This document shows positions 20,161 to 31,480 of a DNA stretch of 64,000 nt, in pieces. Made by a program: the position numbers and the translations under genes. The first letter of the stretch is position 1. Each line of letters begins with the position of its first letter. Origin of the DNA: Prionace glauca (taxonomy: Eukaryota; Chordata; Chondrichthyes; Carcharhiniformes; Carcharhinidae); the NCBI GenBank assembly GCA_037974335.1, contig CM075724.1:72224850-72288849 (forward strand). Direction: 5' to 3'. The notes beneath the pieces were generated by a model. That model was not told the DNA's origin, made no database searches, and saw nothing but the letters and a program-made list of their open reading frames with translations.

Positions 20161-21675
20161 CTAAACCAATCCCTTTTCATCCATAAACCTATCCACAGAT
20201 CTTTTAAACGCCCCCAAACTAGGTGCATTTACAACTGCAGCTGGCAGGGCATTCCAGTCCCTCACCACCCTCTGGGTAAAGAACCTACCCCTGACATCTG
20301 TCCTATAACTACCCCCCCTTAATTTAAAATCGTGCCCCCTCGTGATGGCTTTCTCCATCCTAGGAAAAAGGCTATCACTATCTACCCTGTCTAAACCTCT
20401 AATCATCTTATATGTTTCAATGAGATCCCCTCTTAGCCGCCTTCTTTCCAGCGAAAACAACCCCAAATCTCTCAATCTCTCCTCATAGGATCTCCCCTCC
20501 ATACCAGGCAACATCCTGGTAAACCTCCTCTGCACCCTCTCCAAAGCCTCTACATCCTTCTTGTAATGTGGGGACCAGAACTGCACACAAAACTCCAAGT
20601 GCGGCCGCACCAGAGATGTGTACAGTTGCATCATGACGCTACGACTCCTAAATTCAATCCCCCTACCAATAAACGCCAAAACTCCGTATGCCTTCTTAAC
20701 AACTTTATCTACTTGATTCCCAACTTTCAGGGATCTATGTACACATACACCTAGATCCCTCTGCTCCTCCACACTATTCAAAGTCCTCCCGTTAGCCCTA
20801 TACTCAACACATTTGTTATTCCTACCGAAATGAATTACCTCACACTTCTCCACATTAAACTCCATTCGCCACCTCTCAGCCCAGCTCTGCAACCTTTCTA
20901 AGTCATCCTGCAAACTATGACACCCTTCCTCACAATCTACCACACCTCCGACTTTGGTGTCATCAGCAAACTTACTAATCCACCCAACTATACCCTCATC
21001 CAGATCATTAATAAAAATTACAAACAGCAGTGGCCCCAAAACAGATCCCTGAGGCACACCACTTGTAACCGAACTCCATGACGAATATTTCCCATCAACC
21101 ACCACTCTCTGTCTCCTATCTGCTAGCCAATTCCTGATCCAATTACCTAGATCACCCCCAATCCCATACATCTGCATTTTCTGCAGAAGCCTACCATGGT
21201 GAACCTTATCAAACGCCTTGCCAAAATCCATATACACCACATCAACTGCCTTACCCCTATCCACCTCTTTGGTCACTTTCTCAAAGAACTCGATAAGGTT
21301 AGTAAGGCATGACCTACCCGCTACAAAACCATGCTGACTATCTCTAATCAACTCATTACTTTCCAAATAACTATAAATCCTGTCTCTAATAATCCTTTCC
21401 AAAACCTTACCCACCACAGAAGTAAGACTCACCGGTCTATAATTCCCAGGGAAGTCCCTTCTCCCCTTCTTAAACAATGGGACAACATTTGCTGTCCTCC
21501 AATCTTCTGGTACTATACCAGAGACTAACGACGACCTGAAGATCAGAGCCAGAGGCTCCGCAATCACCCCTCTTGCCTCCCAAAGAATCCTAGGGTAAAT
21601 CCCATCTGGACCAGGGGACTTATCTACTTTCAAACCCTCTAAAATATCCAGCACATCCCCCCGTATCAACTGCAA
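20161..21675 (-). CDS. LINE A2 ORF2, reverse transcriptase part
   Basis: 504 open codons. SPGPDGIYPRILW near residue 19, NYRPVSLTSVVGK near 78, DFGKAFDKVHH near 149, [14 protein letters not shown] near 203, and the FADDTK active site near 235. The CR1 C-terminal blocks FWSPHYKKD and LERRRLRGDLIETYK follow, and the frame ends DRFMDEKGLV. It is the same protein as the endonuclease frame 21620-22942 but shifted by one base; the two overlap for 56 bp. Confidence 0.95.
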   Translation of the reverse strand: MQLIRGDVLDILEGLKVDKSPGPDGIYPRILWEARGVIAEPLALIFRSSLVSGIVPEDWRTANVVPLFKKGRRDFPGNYRPVSLTSVVGKVLERIIRDRIYSYLESNELIRDSQHGFVAGRSCLTNLIEFFEKVTKEVDRGKAVDVVYMDFGKAFDKVHHGRLLQKMQMYGIGGDLGNWIRNWLADRRQRVVVDGKYSSWSSVTSGVPQGSVLGPLLFVIFINDLDEGIVGWISKFADDTKVGGVVDCEEGCHSLQDDLERLQSWAERWRMEFNVEKCEVIHFGRNNKCVEYRANGRTLNSVEEQRDLGVCVHRSLKVGNQVDKVVKKAYGVLAFIGRGIEFRSRSVMMQLYTSLVRPHLEFCVQFWSPHYKKDVEALERVQRRFTRMLPGMEGRSYEERLRDLGLFSLERRRLRGDLIETYKMIRGLDRVDSDSLFPRMEKAITRGHDFKLRGGSYRTDVRGRFFTQRVVRDWNALPAAVVNAPSLGAFKRSVDRFMDEKGLV

Positions 21676-22942
21676 TACTATCTATTTCACACCCCTGCAC
21701 CCCAGTGTCCTCCTCAGCTACATTCCTGTCCCCTTGCGTGAACACCGAAGAGAAATATTGGTTCAACGCCTCTCCAATCTCCTCCGGTTCCACACACAAC
21801 TTCCCTCTACTGTCTGTAACTGGCCCTAATCTTGTCCTAACCAACCTTCTGTTCTTGACATACCTGTAAAACGCCTTAGGGTTCTCCTTAATCCTATCAG
21901 CCAAAATCATCTCATGCCCTCTTTTGGCCCTTCTTAACTCCCTCTTCAACTCCCTCCTAGCCAATCTAAAACTTTCTAATGCACTACCTGAGCCCTCAAG
22001 CCTCATCCGAACATAAGCCTCCTTTTTCTTCCTAACCAACGAATCAACTTTTTTGGTGCACCACGGTTCCCTGGGCCTACCAAATCCTCCTTGCCTGACA
22101 GGGATATACTTATCACAGACCCGCAATAGCTGCTCCTTGAAAAATCTCCACATCTCGGATGTTCCCAGTCCCTGTAATCTCCCATTCCAACCAATGCTTC
22201 CTAATTCTCTCCTAATAGCCTCATAATTACCCTTCCCCCAGCTGAAACTACTGACCCGAGGTTCATGCCTATCCCTTTCCATCACTAAGGTGAACGTAAT
22301 CGAATTGTGATCACTATCCCCAAACTGTACACCAACTTCCAAGTCTAGCACCTGGTCTGGCTCATTACCGAGCACCAAATCCAATATAGCCTCACCTCTC
22401 GTCGGCCTATCTACATACTGAGTCAAAAAACCTTCTTGCACACTTTGAACAAAAACTGACCCCTCTAACGAGCCAGAGCTGTAGCAATTCCAATCTACAT
22501 GAGTAAAGTTAAAGTCCCCCATAACAATTACCCTATTACTTTCACTCCTAACAAGGATCGTCTCCGCAATCCTTTCCTCAACCTCTCTAGAACTATTTGG
22601 AGGTCTATAAAAGACTCCCAACAGGGTGACCTCTCCTCTCCTATTTCTAATCTCCGCCCATATTACCTCAACAGACAAGTCCTCATCAAAGTTCCTCTCT
22701 GACACTGAGATACAGTCCTTGACCAATAATGCTACCCCACCCCCCCTTCTACCTCCTTGTCTACTCCGATTAAAGCATTTGTACCCCGGGACCTGCAACA
22801 TCCATTCCTGACCCTGCTCTATCCAAGTCTCTGAAATGGCCACAACATCGAAGTCCCAGGTACTGGTCCACGCTGCAAGTTCATCCACCTTATTGCGAAT
22901 ACTCCTCGCATTAAAGTATACACATTTCAAACCACATTCCAA
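21620..22942 (-). CDS. LINE A2 ORF2, APE endonuclease part
   Basis: 440 codons. An apurinic-type endonuclease nicks target DNA to prime reverse transcription. Motifs: LKCVYFNARSIRNKVDEL at the N-terminus, AISETW near residue 35, GGGVALLV near 67, GVFYRPPNSS near 109, GDFN near 142, and the catalytic SDHNSI near 209. Then comes the linker (REPWCTKKV, NPKAFYRYVKNRR) into RT. The last 20 or so residues are out of frame with family members. Confidence 0.95.
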   Translation of the reverse strand: MECGLKCVYFNARSIRNKVDELAAWTSTWDFDVVAISETWIEQGQEWMLQVPGYKCFNRSRQGGRRGGGVALLVKDCISVSERNFDEDLSVEVIWAEIRNRRGEVTLLGVFYRPPNSSREVEERIAETILVRSESNRVIVMGDFNFTHVDWNCYSSGSLEGSVFVQSVQEGFLTQYVDRPTRGEAILDLVLGNEPDQVLDLEVGVQFGDSDHNSITFTLVMERDRHEPRVSSFSWGKGNYEAIRRELGSIGWNGRLQGLGTSEMWRFFKEQLLRVCDKYIPVRQGGFGRPREPWCTKKVDSLVRKKKEAYVRMRLEGSGSALESFRLARRELKRELRRAKRGHEMILADRIKENPKAFYRYVKNRRLVRTRLGPVTDSRGKLCVEPEEIGEALNQYFSSVFTQGDRNVAEEDTGVQGCEIDSIAVDTGGCAGYFRGFESR

Positions 22943-23043
22943 ACCCTGTTCCGCCCCTCTCCCACAATGCCGGGCATTGCAGTCCCCATCTACGCCCCCC
23001 TCACTTTCACCCCCTCTACTCAGGATCCCACCCCCCCTCTGAA

Positions 23044-24024
23044 TCAGTTTAAACCACTCCGCATAACCTTAACAAATTTACCTCCCAGGATATTTGTTCC
23101 CCTTTGGTTCAGGTGAATCCCATCCCTCTGATAAAGGTCCCACCTTCCCCAGAACGAGCCCCAATTGTTCAAGTACTTAAACCCCTCCCTCCTGCACCAT
23201 CCCCTCAGCCACGAGTTCAAGCTTTCCCTCCCTCTATTCCTCTCTAAACTATCCCGTGGCACAGGCAAGAGTCCAGAGATAACCACTCTGTCTGTCTTGG
23301 CCTTTAGCTTCCACCCCAACTCCATGAATCTCTGTTTAATGTCCCCTTCCCTTAGCCTTCCTATATCATGCGTCCCCACATGAATAATAACTTGGGGTTG
23401 ATCCCCCTCTCCCCTGAGAGTCTTGAATATCCTCTCCGAGACATCCTGGACCCCAGCCCCTGGTAGGCAACACACCAGCCCTGAGTTCCTATCATTGTTA
23501 CTGACTCTCCTATCCGTCCCTTTAACGGTGGAGTCCCCAATTACAAGACCTAATCTTTGGCTACCCCTAACCACCTGAGCTTTTACAGTAGGCTCATCCC
23601 CAGAGACCTGCTCCCTTTGGCTATCCCCAGTTGATCCCTCCTCAACTGTAGCCTCCAGGACCGAAAACCTATTTTGGAGGAGAACAGCCCCAGGGGATTT
23701 TCCCCCCACTTGCTTCTTTCCCCTCCTCTTGGCAGTGACCCAAGACTGGTTTCTAGGAGTGACTAACTCCCTATAACTCCTATCAATGTCCACCTCTGCA
23801 TCCCGAATTTTGCGGAGCTCCCCTACTTCCAACTCCAACTCCTTTACACGCTCCTCCAGAAGCTGCATTCTAACGCACTTCCTACAAGTAAAATCCCCTG
23901 TAACACTACTGGAGTCCCTCACCACATACATCCCACAGGAGATGCAGCACACTGCCTGAACTGCCATCCCTGAAACTATTACCAGCAGAAGAAATAAAAA
24001 TATTAAAAAGAAAAACTTACCCAC
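23044..24024 (-). CDS. LINE A2 ORF1: zinc knuckle, coiled coil and SGNH esterase
   Basis: 326 codons; the likely real start is the second Met (23967, MAVQAVCCISC), because the hydrophobic leader before it is not shared in that form. CxxC...CxxC around residues 27-54, a charged helix (LLEERVKELELEVGEL) suited to trimer or oligomer formation, then an SGNH-type esterase: GDSTV near 164 (nucleophile block), HVGTHDIG near 217 and DGIHLN near 300 (Asp-His block). CR1 and L2 ORF1 proteins with esterase domains bind the element RNA. The block III residue usually Asn is His here. Confidence 0.9.
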   Translation of the reverse strand: MGKFFFLIFLFLLLVIVSGMAVQAVCCISCGMYVVRDSSSVTGDFTCRKCVRMQLLEERVKELELEVGELRKIRDAEVDIDRSYRELVTPRNQSWVTAKRRGKKQVGGKSPGAVLLQNRFSVLEATVEEGSTGDSQREQVSGDEPTVKAQVVRGSQRLGLVIGDSTVKGTDRRVSNNDRNSGLVCCLPGAGVQDVSERIFKTLRGEGDQPQVIIHVGTHDIGRLREGDIKQRFMELGWKLKAKTDRVVISGLLPVPRDSLERNRGRESLNSWLRGWCRREGFKYLNNWGSFWGRWDLYQRDGIHLNQRGTNILGGKFVKVMRSGLN

Positions 24025-24060
24025 ACTTATAATTTAGGTCAGAGGAGGTGGGAGGGTGGG

Positions 24061-24082
24061 ATTCTCTACCAGTGTAGAGAAT
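24061..24082 (-). promoter_or_regulatory. Hairpin in LINE A2 5'UTR
   Basis: ATTCTCTAC and GTAGAGAAT form a perfect 9-bp stem with a four-base loop just upstream of ORF1. The same hairpin stands at 61807-61828 in the other long element. A possible RNA structure acting in translation or packaging; inferred only. Confidence 0.7.
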
Positions 24083-24311
24083 CGGGTATCCTCTCTACGC
24101 TAATTTATAGGGTTAGGGCCCCGAAAAAAAAACTACAACTCCCGGCAAGCGTCTTAGTGACGACTTCCGGTTGTAACTAATTTAAAAAAAAACCGCCAAA
24201 AACTCGCAACTTTAAAAAAACTAAAAATAAAAGTTAGCCAAAGAAACAGAAAAATGTACCCGTTGCTGCCTCCTCTGATGTCCAAAAATCGCTGCCTCTC
24301 GACTTTGCTCG

Positions 24312-25189
24312 CCAGAAACAATGAGCATTAACAATGAGCATTAAGTGATAATAACATTATCACTTGTGCTTCATTCTTTCCTCCAATACTACAAATACTA
24401 AACGGGTTTCCTTTTTTACAGATTGTACAAGGAGCGGGTCCGTCATTTACTAGCTCGGTAAAATCTGCAAATCGTAAAAGCAACAGCAAGAATATGGAAA
24501 AAACACTGACTTTAGAAAATCAGCAGGTGATGGCAACAATTCTTCGAAAGAAAGCATTAGCTGAGCCATGTTATAATTACTGAACTAATAATTATTTCCA
24601 TTATGAGTTTGTGGGGAGCCGACTACTATTCAGTTCCAGCATAAAAAGTAACCGTAAAAAATAATAATATTATTCCGTAGCATCTCATTTAGGACCAATG
24701 GTTTACTCATGATGAGCATTGGTCGAATTATGTGCTGTGATCCAATTGTTTAACAAGCATTCAGTGCAATAGTGTACTAACTTTCACCAGATTAAGCCTC
24801 AACCCTCGTGAGGAGAGGATAATATTCAATTGCATTTTGAATGACGGCATTCAGCTGCGTACACGATTAAAGTGATGTATGCATTCAAACTCCATAGCTA
24901 AGAGGTTCAAAACGGATGTCTTCACTTCAATCTCCATGTTCCTCAGTTTTGTCCAATCTCTTGTACAATTCGCTTTCAAATTGCTTTCTTGAATTTCTTA
25001 TTAATATCTATGTGCGTCTGGCTAGGCTCGCTTTTATTGTCCATCCATAACTGCGCTTGAGGAGGGTACGGTGAAGTCCCCACTTGAACCTTTGCATTCC
25101 ACGCTTGCTAACGTGTGCATGGTTCACGGTTAGCCAATTCGTGTGGCGCACAAAGTTCCCGATTGCTCTGTGTATGTACACACATGCAC
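24312..25189. other. No gene; possible 3'UTR acceptor of gene 1
   Basis: AT-rich. GGGTTTCCTTTTTTACAG ending at 24421 is a strong acceptor-like sequence and could receive the donor at 17874 (3'UTR exon from 24422). An ATTAAA lies at 24866-24871. Speculative; nothing else recognised. Confidence 0.3.
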
Positions 25190-26340
25190 ATAAATATATA
25201 CAAGCGCTCACACACACACACACTCAGACATACGCACATGCACACACAGGTTCGTACACACAAAACACATGCATATGTGCACACAGGCACACACACATAC
25301 ACTTACACACATGCACACATACACATACACATGCACAAGTACACGCAGGCACACATGTACCCACACACACACTCAGACATACGCACACGTACACGCAGGT
25401 TCATACACACAAAACACATGCATATGTGCACACAGACACACACACATACACTCACACACATGCACACATGCACATGCACAAGCACACACAGGCACGCATG
25501 TATCCACACACACACACTCAGACATACAAACACACACACACACTGGTTCGTACACACAAAACACATGCATATGTGCACACAGACACACACATACACTCAC
25601 AGACATGCACACATACACATGCACAAGCACACATAGGCACACATGTACCCACACACACGCATACACACTCACACACATGAACACGCACACAGAGTCACAC
25701 ACACTTACACATGCACATACTGACACACACACACACTCATTGACACGCACACTCATATACACATACCCACACAGACACACTCGAACATACACATACACTC
25801 ATACTCATACATACATGCACACACATAGGCACGTTCGCATAAGCATGCATAAATGCATGCTCATACACATGCACACGCCCACCAATGCACAAACACATAC
25901 ACACACATGCACACAAATACAAATACGCACACACTGATAAACACAGAGACATGAACACACACATATACACATACACACAAACACACACATGCACACAAAC
26001 ACACATGCACATGCATGCACACACACAGACATGAACACGTTTGTAACACAGAGACATACATGCACACATGCACAAGCACACACATACAATCATGCACACA
26101 CACATACACAAATGCATACACATACATGCACTCACACACATGGACATACATACTTACACACAAACATAGATGCACACATGCGCACAAACACACACTCAGA
26201 CACATAAACACAGGCACACACGCAGACACACATACATATGCATGCATGCAAGCATATACATAAGCACACATGCACACAAACAAACACACGCTCACATACA
26301 TATGCTCACATGTACAGACGGACACACATAAACACAAAAT
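25190..26340. repeat. CA-rich satellite with a higher-order period
   Basis: About 1.15 kb of CA-rich alternating purine-pyrimidine sequence. In 25221-25670 a longer unit recurs three times: CACTCAGACATAC at 25221, 25370 and 25515, and GGTTCGTACA-like at 25249, 25399 and 25545, giving units of about 145-150 bp. The long His/Thr-rich and Val/Cys-rich frames across it are low-complexity artefacts. Confidence 0.95.
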
Positions 26341-26344
26341 ACAA

Positions 26345-26950
26345 GTGGATCCTGTGAAGAGTATAGAGGTTGTAGGAGTAGTTAGGGAGAAATCAGGAGG
26401 GTAAAACGAGGACATGAGGTTGGTTTGGCAGATAAGGCAAAGGAGAATGTAAAGAGCGTCTGCAAGTACATAAAGGTCAAAGGAGTAACGAGGGAGAGAG
26501 TAGGGCCTCTTAAGGATCAACGAGGTCATCTTTGTGCAAATCCACAAAAGAATCCTAAATGAAAGTTTAGCATGGGTATATACTGTTGAGAACGATGTGG
26601 GTGTAATGGAACTTGGAAAACTAAATAGTGATATCTTGAGGGGTGTACATTATACAGAGAAGCTCTGAAGCGCATCAAGGTAGATAAATGCCAAGGACCT
26701 GATGAAATTTATCCCAGGACATTGTGGGAGTCTAGGGAGGTAATTGTGTGTCTCCAACCTGAGATATTTAAAACACCAACAGTGACAGGTGAACTGAAGA
26801 TTGGAGAGTAGCAAATGCTTTGCCTTCGTTTCAGAAAAGTTGTAGGAAAAAGCCTAAGATCTAAAACTGGTGAGCTGAACGTCTGTAGTGGATAAGTTGT
26901 TGGAAAGTATTCTGGGAGACAGTATCTACAGGCATTTAGCGAGGCAAGCA
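26345..26950 (+). mobile_element. Degraded CR1-like LINE, linker and RT start
   Basis: The + strand shows the linker (AACGAGGACATGAGGTTGG near 26405, ATGTAAAGAGCGTCTGCAAG near 26447), the entry motif CCAAGGACCTGATGAAATT near 26692, and VVDKLLES near 26884. Frames broken, 3' part missing. Confidence 0.75.
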
Positions 26951-27725
26951 CCGCTAAGGTTGTTTCTCTTAACTTTGCTTGCAAATGTGGATATTATCAT
27001 CTCGAGAAATGCGGAATCACAACTTAGAGAGCCTCTGACTCGTAAGTTTAACTTCATTTCTGAACATTAAATACACATGTACTACATCAACTTATCCCGG
27101 TGATGAGTTTTAATACTTTACAATTATCACCCCATGTCTTGCTTCGTAATATAGATCAAATATTATCCCTGCTAGTTCCTTGTATTTCATGTACTATCGC
27201 CATCCCAACATATAATCAAAGCCTTTTTAATTCAACGAGCTGGGGACACGATGATACAGTGGTCATGTCACTGTGTTGACAATAAAGAGACTTATGGCAA
27301 TCCTCTGTGTATATGGTTTTAAACGACCTATCTATATGACGGTTGGCGGAATTTAAATGCAACTAAAGAAACAGAAAGGTAAAGCAAATGGTTGCATCAT
27401 GACCCCTGACTTAACAGTTATCACTCATTATTGTAAAGACCCATCTAGTTTTCTATTGCAGTAAATCTGCATTTCTTCCTTGAACTCGCGTCCAGACACA
27501 CAGCCACGCGATACGTAATGCCCTTCCAAAGGCAACAATGCTGATCTAACCTGCTACGCCCGCATCTCATTAAATGATCAAAAGCGTGGCCCTAATTTCG
27601 TTTGTGCATGTTCAGTTTTAGTCAATCAGAGTAAGTTGGTGCTGTTTTATGTCATGTTAATTTCGAATCACTGCAGTGCTTTCGGCCTATTAAATAGCAT
27701 CGACAATAATTCCACCAAAACCCTA
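26951..27725. other. No gene; possible old SINE2 head at 27240-27320
   Basis: Unassigned AT-rich sequence. CACGATGATACAGTGGTCAT near 27246 resembles the head of SINE2, but decay is too strong for certainty. Confidence 0.35.
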
Positions 27726-27729
27726 TCCC

Positions 27730-27935
27730 CACAATAACCCTGTTAGTCTCCCTGACACTGGAGGGCAATTTAGCATGGCCAATCCACTTAACCCGCACAT
27801 TTTTTGGAGTGTGGGACGGAACCGGAGTTCCCGCAGGAAATCCACGCAGACACGGAAGAATGTGCAAAACTCCGTACAGTGTCGCGAGATCGGAGCTGAA
27901 CCCCAGGATTCTGGCGCCGTGACGTCGTACCTCTC
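27730..27935 (-). mobile_element. SINE1 copy, partial
   Basis: Minus-strand copy with CCACTTAACCCGCACATTTT near 27783, CCACGCAGACACGGAAGAAT near 27842 and the head CAGGATTCTGGCGCCGTGA near 27903. The 3' terminus is decayed. Confidence 0.85.
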
Positions 27936-27939
27936 CAAA

Positions 27940-30005
27940 ATTTAAAATTATGTCTTATTAAGTAAGATTTCTGCTTATCATAGATGTCCGTTACATAGAA
28001 TAGTTCTCTAATATTTGCAGTAATTTAGCTGTTTCTCAATCCTGTGCTGCAGTGATGCAAACAATAAGTTTAGACCGCTTCACGACGACAGCAGAGAAAC
28101 ACAATATGTCGTTGCAATAGTTTCACTATTACACGCAGCATCTACTGTTTCAAAATATACACCCAATTAACTTAAGAGACCAAATAACTAGCAAACTCTT
28201 TACGTATTATGCAATCCACTCTTTCTCAATTTACAGATGGAAACATTCAGCCTTTTAACGCTTGCATTTAATTGTTTTCAAACTTCCTCCATTGTTTCTG
28301 TCATACGTCTAAAGGTAATTCTGAAAATTCAGAGGAATAACGTTTCTGCTGTTTTACTTTTGTAGAATAACTGTGTATTTTTATTTTATTTCCTTGCCCT
28401 AGTGCTCCGTTGTATAGATTGCTTTCAAAAAACAAATGTCGTTTACTGTCATGTAGTTTGAGATAAAAGTTTTGAAGCTGTAGGATGGTTCGTGACCAAT
28501 AGAATGAATTAATGTATGCAGGGTGAGAAGACTCGTTTGGTCATTTGGCGCAACCCAACACCGGAAACATTAATGAGTTAGCCATTACCGTTTAGGAATT
28601 ACAGAAAAACACAACCTCAACACCAAAACTAGGCCAGAATATATTGCCCATCCCGAAAAGCCCCTGAGGCAACGGTAGTGTGTTGAGTTCTTGTAAACAT
28701 CTTGATATGAGGATACCGGAATGTTTCATGTTGTTTCCGGAGATTTTTTTTGTAAGTAAATTCACCCTCCCTTTAACTAAATTGTAGCAACTTGAGCTTA
28801 CACATGATATGGAACTATTGAGTCTGAGGAAACGGATGTGGTTTAAGCAAAAACAAGAGCTATTTATTTCGCGCCAACAAATACATGTCAACTGTTCCTA
28901 TTAGAACCTGCTGTGAGCGCGTAATCACATAAAAAGATTCGACTCTGCTGATGAAAGCATTGCACATTCATATGCCACCTTTATTTAAAAGTACGTCAAG
29001 CATTTCAGAATTGTTGCATTCATAATACTGAATGATTCGCCTGCTGATGGTTATAATGCTTCTTTATCTTCACGAGTTGTTATCTACAAAAAACACAAGT
29101 GATCAAATGCGACATAATGCCGAGCTCCTTAGCCTGATGTGTGATGCAAGCCTGAACTTCCCTAATATCACTAAAAACAGATTATCGTGTAGCAATTTTG
29201 GAGACGTTTTGTAGTAGACAGCCAAACATTAATTCCTAGTGATGTTCACTTGAACGTTTCAACTTGATGGTAGGCCACAAAGAGGAAATAATTATTTTAT
29301 ATCATGAAATATTGTGCCATAATAGGACAAGTGACATACAGAAATATAACCAACCTCATGCAATCGTGTTGGTATGTCCGAAATTGGGAACTGTATCAGA
29401 AATTACTTTGCAGTGGAATAGTTTGGCAATCGTTCTTTGCGCCGTACAACGTGCGATATGTTTGGATCATTTGATATAGATTACATCTAAATTCTACCGA
29501 AATCTGCAATGCCAGATTTAGTCCCAAGGGAAAAATTGAAAATTTACCACACTGTTTCTAAAATAAATTCTCCTTCCATGTTCACATTAAGCAGAATTAT
29601 GCTAACATCCCACACAGAAGATTTTAGCCCTTACCCAGATGTAATCTTTATTCAGCTTGCAGCTAACTATTCGATTTCTAACGTAAATATGTCGCCGCTG
29701 TTTAAGACAGAAAATTCGAATAGTAGCACTCTCACTTTTGAGTCATGAAACCAAAGATCCCATTCTAGAACCTGACCAGGATAATAAATCACTGGCGGAA
29801 TACTACATTATGGGAAGTATCGATTTTCAGAAGGGACTTGAAACATAGGTCCAATCAGCACGTTATCTCGGATCGAAAATATTCCATGGCGCTATTTCGC
29901 AGTAAAGCAGAGAAGTTAACCCTGCAGTGCTGCATGGTGTTTTTGTCGTTGAATCATTCCCTGTTATAGTTAACATAATGCGGTTTGAGGTAATTTGACG
30001 AAGGC
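27940..30005. other. Two kilobases with no supportable gene
   Basis: AT-rich, no recognised repeat. Small frames at 29032-29214, 29264-29479 and 29509-29748 have no recognisable domain; the first begins with a signal-peptide-like MIRLLMVIMLLYLHEL, but no conserved downstream exon follows. Confidence 0.4.
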
Positions 30006-30009
30006 AATT

Positions 30010-30350
30010 TGGCTGCCGAGCTTCTCACTTGACTGGTTATGGACTCGCAATCCTGAGGCCCAGGCGAATACCCTGGTCAATGGTTCAAAGTGAACAACGG
30101 CCACTGGTGTAATTTAAAATTCAATTAATAAATCAATAGTCAATTGTCTTATCAATAGCAATTATGTGATCATTGTAACTTGTGAAACCCGATCTGGTCC
30201 ACTATTATCCTTCCCTTTCGAGGAGGATAACAGTCTGGACTTCTTGATCTGGCCTACGTGTGAATATTCAGAACAACAGTAGTATGAACGACTCTTAAAT
30301 GCCCACTGAAATAGCCTAGCAAGGCATTCAGTTGTCTTAAACCATTACAA
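30010..30350 (+). mobile_element. SINE2 copy
   Basis: Plus-strand copy: head with ACTCGCAATCCTGAGGCCCA near 30046, middle with AATTAATAAATCAATAGT, conserved end with CTGGCCTACGTGTGA near 30250 and GACTCTTAAATGCCC near 30290. Ends near 30345. Confidence 0.8.
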
Positions 30351-30867
30351 CGTATAAAGTTAAAAAAACTGGACCGGCCACCCACGGAAATGACAATGGC
30401 GCAGTCAGCCCTATCATCTTTGCAAATTCCTCCTTATTAACACATAGAGGCATGCACGAAAATTGGGAGAGCTGTCTCACAGTCTAGACAAGCAACACAC
30501 TGCCATGATCAAACTTACAGACAATGTAACCTTTGGGTATATCCTGCCCCAACAACAGAACAAATGCAACAAATGTGAAAGAAGACCAATATATAGTCGG
30601 GGTGAGTGGTTCTCGGAGCCCCAACACTGATCCCATATTTCATTAAGTGTGATGGCATCATACCAATACGGTCAAGCAAGGCTGCTGCTGATGACGACCC
30701 AGTGCATGACCTATCCCATCCCCAAACAACCCAGTTGATAATTCAGTGTTCCATATTAAATAGCACCTGAAGGAAGTTTAGAGGATATCCTCAATTGTGT
30801 TGTGCAGCACTAACACTGTGTTAAACGGCATACACTTCGAACAGATCTTGCAATTCAAGACTGCTTA

Positions 30868-31480
30868 TCTATGAGGCGCTGCGGGCCGTCAGCAGCAGCA
30901 GAATCGTCCTCAATCACAATCTGCAACCACATGGCCCAGCATACCCGCACTCCCCCATTTCCATCAAGCCAGCGTTTGAACGAAGAATGCAGTACTGCAT
31001 GCCAAGATCAGAACCAGACATACCTAAAATGAAGTGCAAACCATCGCAAGAAGCAAGTAACAAACAGAGCTCAGGGAGTCCACAACAATGGATCAGAACT
31101 GAGCTCTATAGTCCTGTAATCGAAAAACTCACTGGAGGACTGAGCTCCACGCTCAATTTCGAACACACGTAGCAAGTCAAAACTGAGAGTCATGAGACAC
31201 TGCGGGCCATCAAAAGCAGAACTATTGTACACAACCATAATCTGTATGGCACTTCAATTACCATCAAACCGGAATACCATATCTGGTTCAATGAAGATTG
31301 CAGGAGGACATGGTAGAAACAGCACCAAGAAAATCTAAAGTGCGGTGTCAACTTGGTGAAGCCACAAGACAGATGACCTGCCTGCCAAACAGCGTAAACA
31401 GCATATAGCAGACAGACTTTAGCCATCCCATCACCAGCAGACCCCATCGAATTTTTGCAGTCCTGCCACATCTAGCTGTC
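30868..31480 (+). repeat. Internal duplication within LINE C
   Basis: The block starting TGAGGCGCTGCGGGCCGTCA at 30869 recurs as TGAGACACTGCGGGCCATCA at 31192, so the linker region is present twice in diverged form. Period about 320 bp. Confidence 0.65.

Larger units (their letters stand above)
20065..24311 (-). mobile_element. LINE A2, nearly full-length CR1-clade element
   Basis: About 4.2 kb on the minus strand: 5'UTR 24311-24025, ORF1, ORF2 (endonuclease, RT), 3'UTR, and a tail of TTCTATG units at 20065. The 5'UTR, including a perfect hairpin at 24061-24082, is shared with the element at 58031-62058, which fixes the 5' end near 24311. ORF2 is split by one frame change near 21650, so it looks non-autonomous in this assembly. 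Confidence 0.95.

Noticed and set aside
24025-24311. Independent gene upstream of LINE A2 ORF1
   Set aside because: The sequence is shared with the other long LINE, so it is LINE 5'UTR.
24412-24421. TTTTTTACAG as a definite 3'UTR acceptor for gene 1
   Set aside because: A good acceptor-like sequence, but no transcript evidence and over 6 kb away; kept as a hypothesis only.
25084-26547. Long open frames rich in His/Thr or Val/Cys on both strands
   Set aside because: They arise from the CA/GT dinucleotide repeat read in different frames; no domain or splice context supports a gene.
28236-28313. Possible leader exon with an acceptor before the ATG and donor after CTAAAG
   Set aside because: Ends in phase 0, unlike the two IgSF leader exons, and no V-type exon follows.
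29032-29214. Small frame starting with a signal-peptide-like MIRLLMVIMLLYLHEL
   Set aside because: 60 codons with no recognisable domain, no phase-matched following exon and AT-rich setting; hydrophobic starts are common by chance here.
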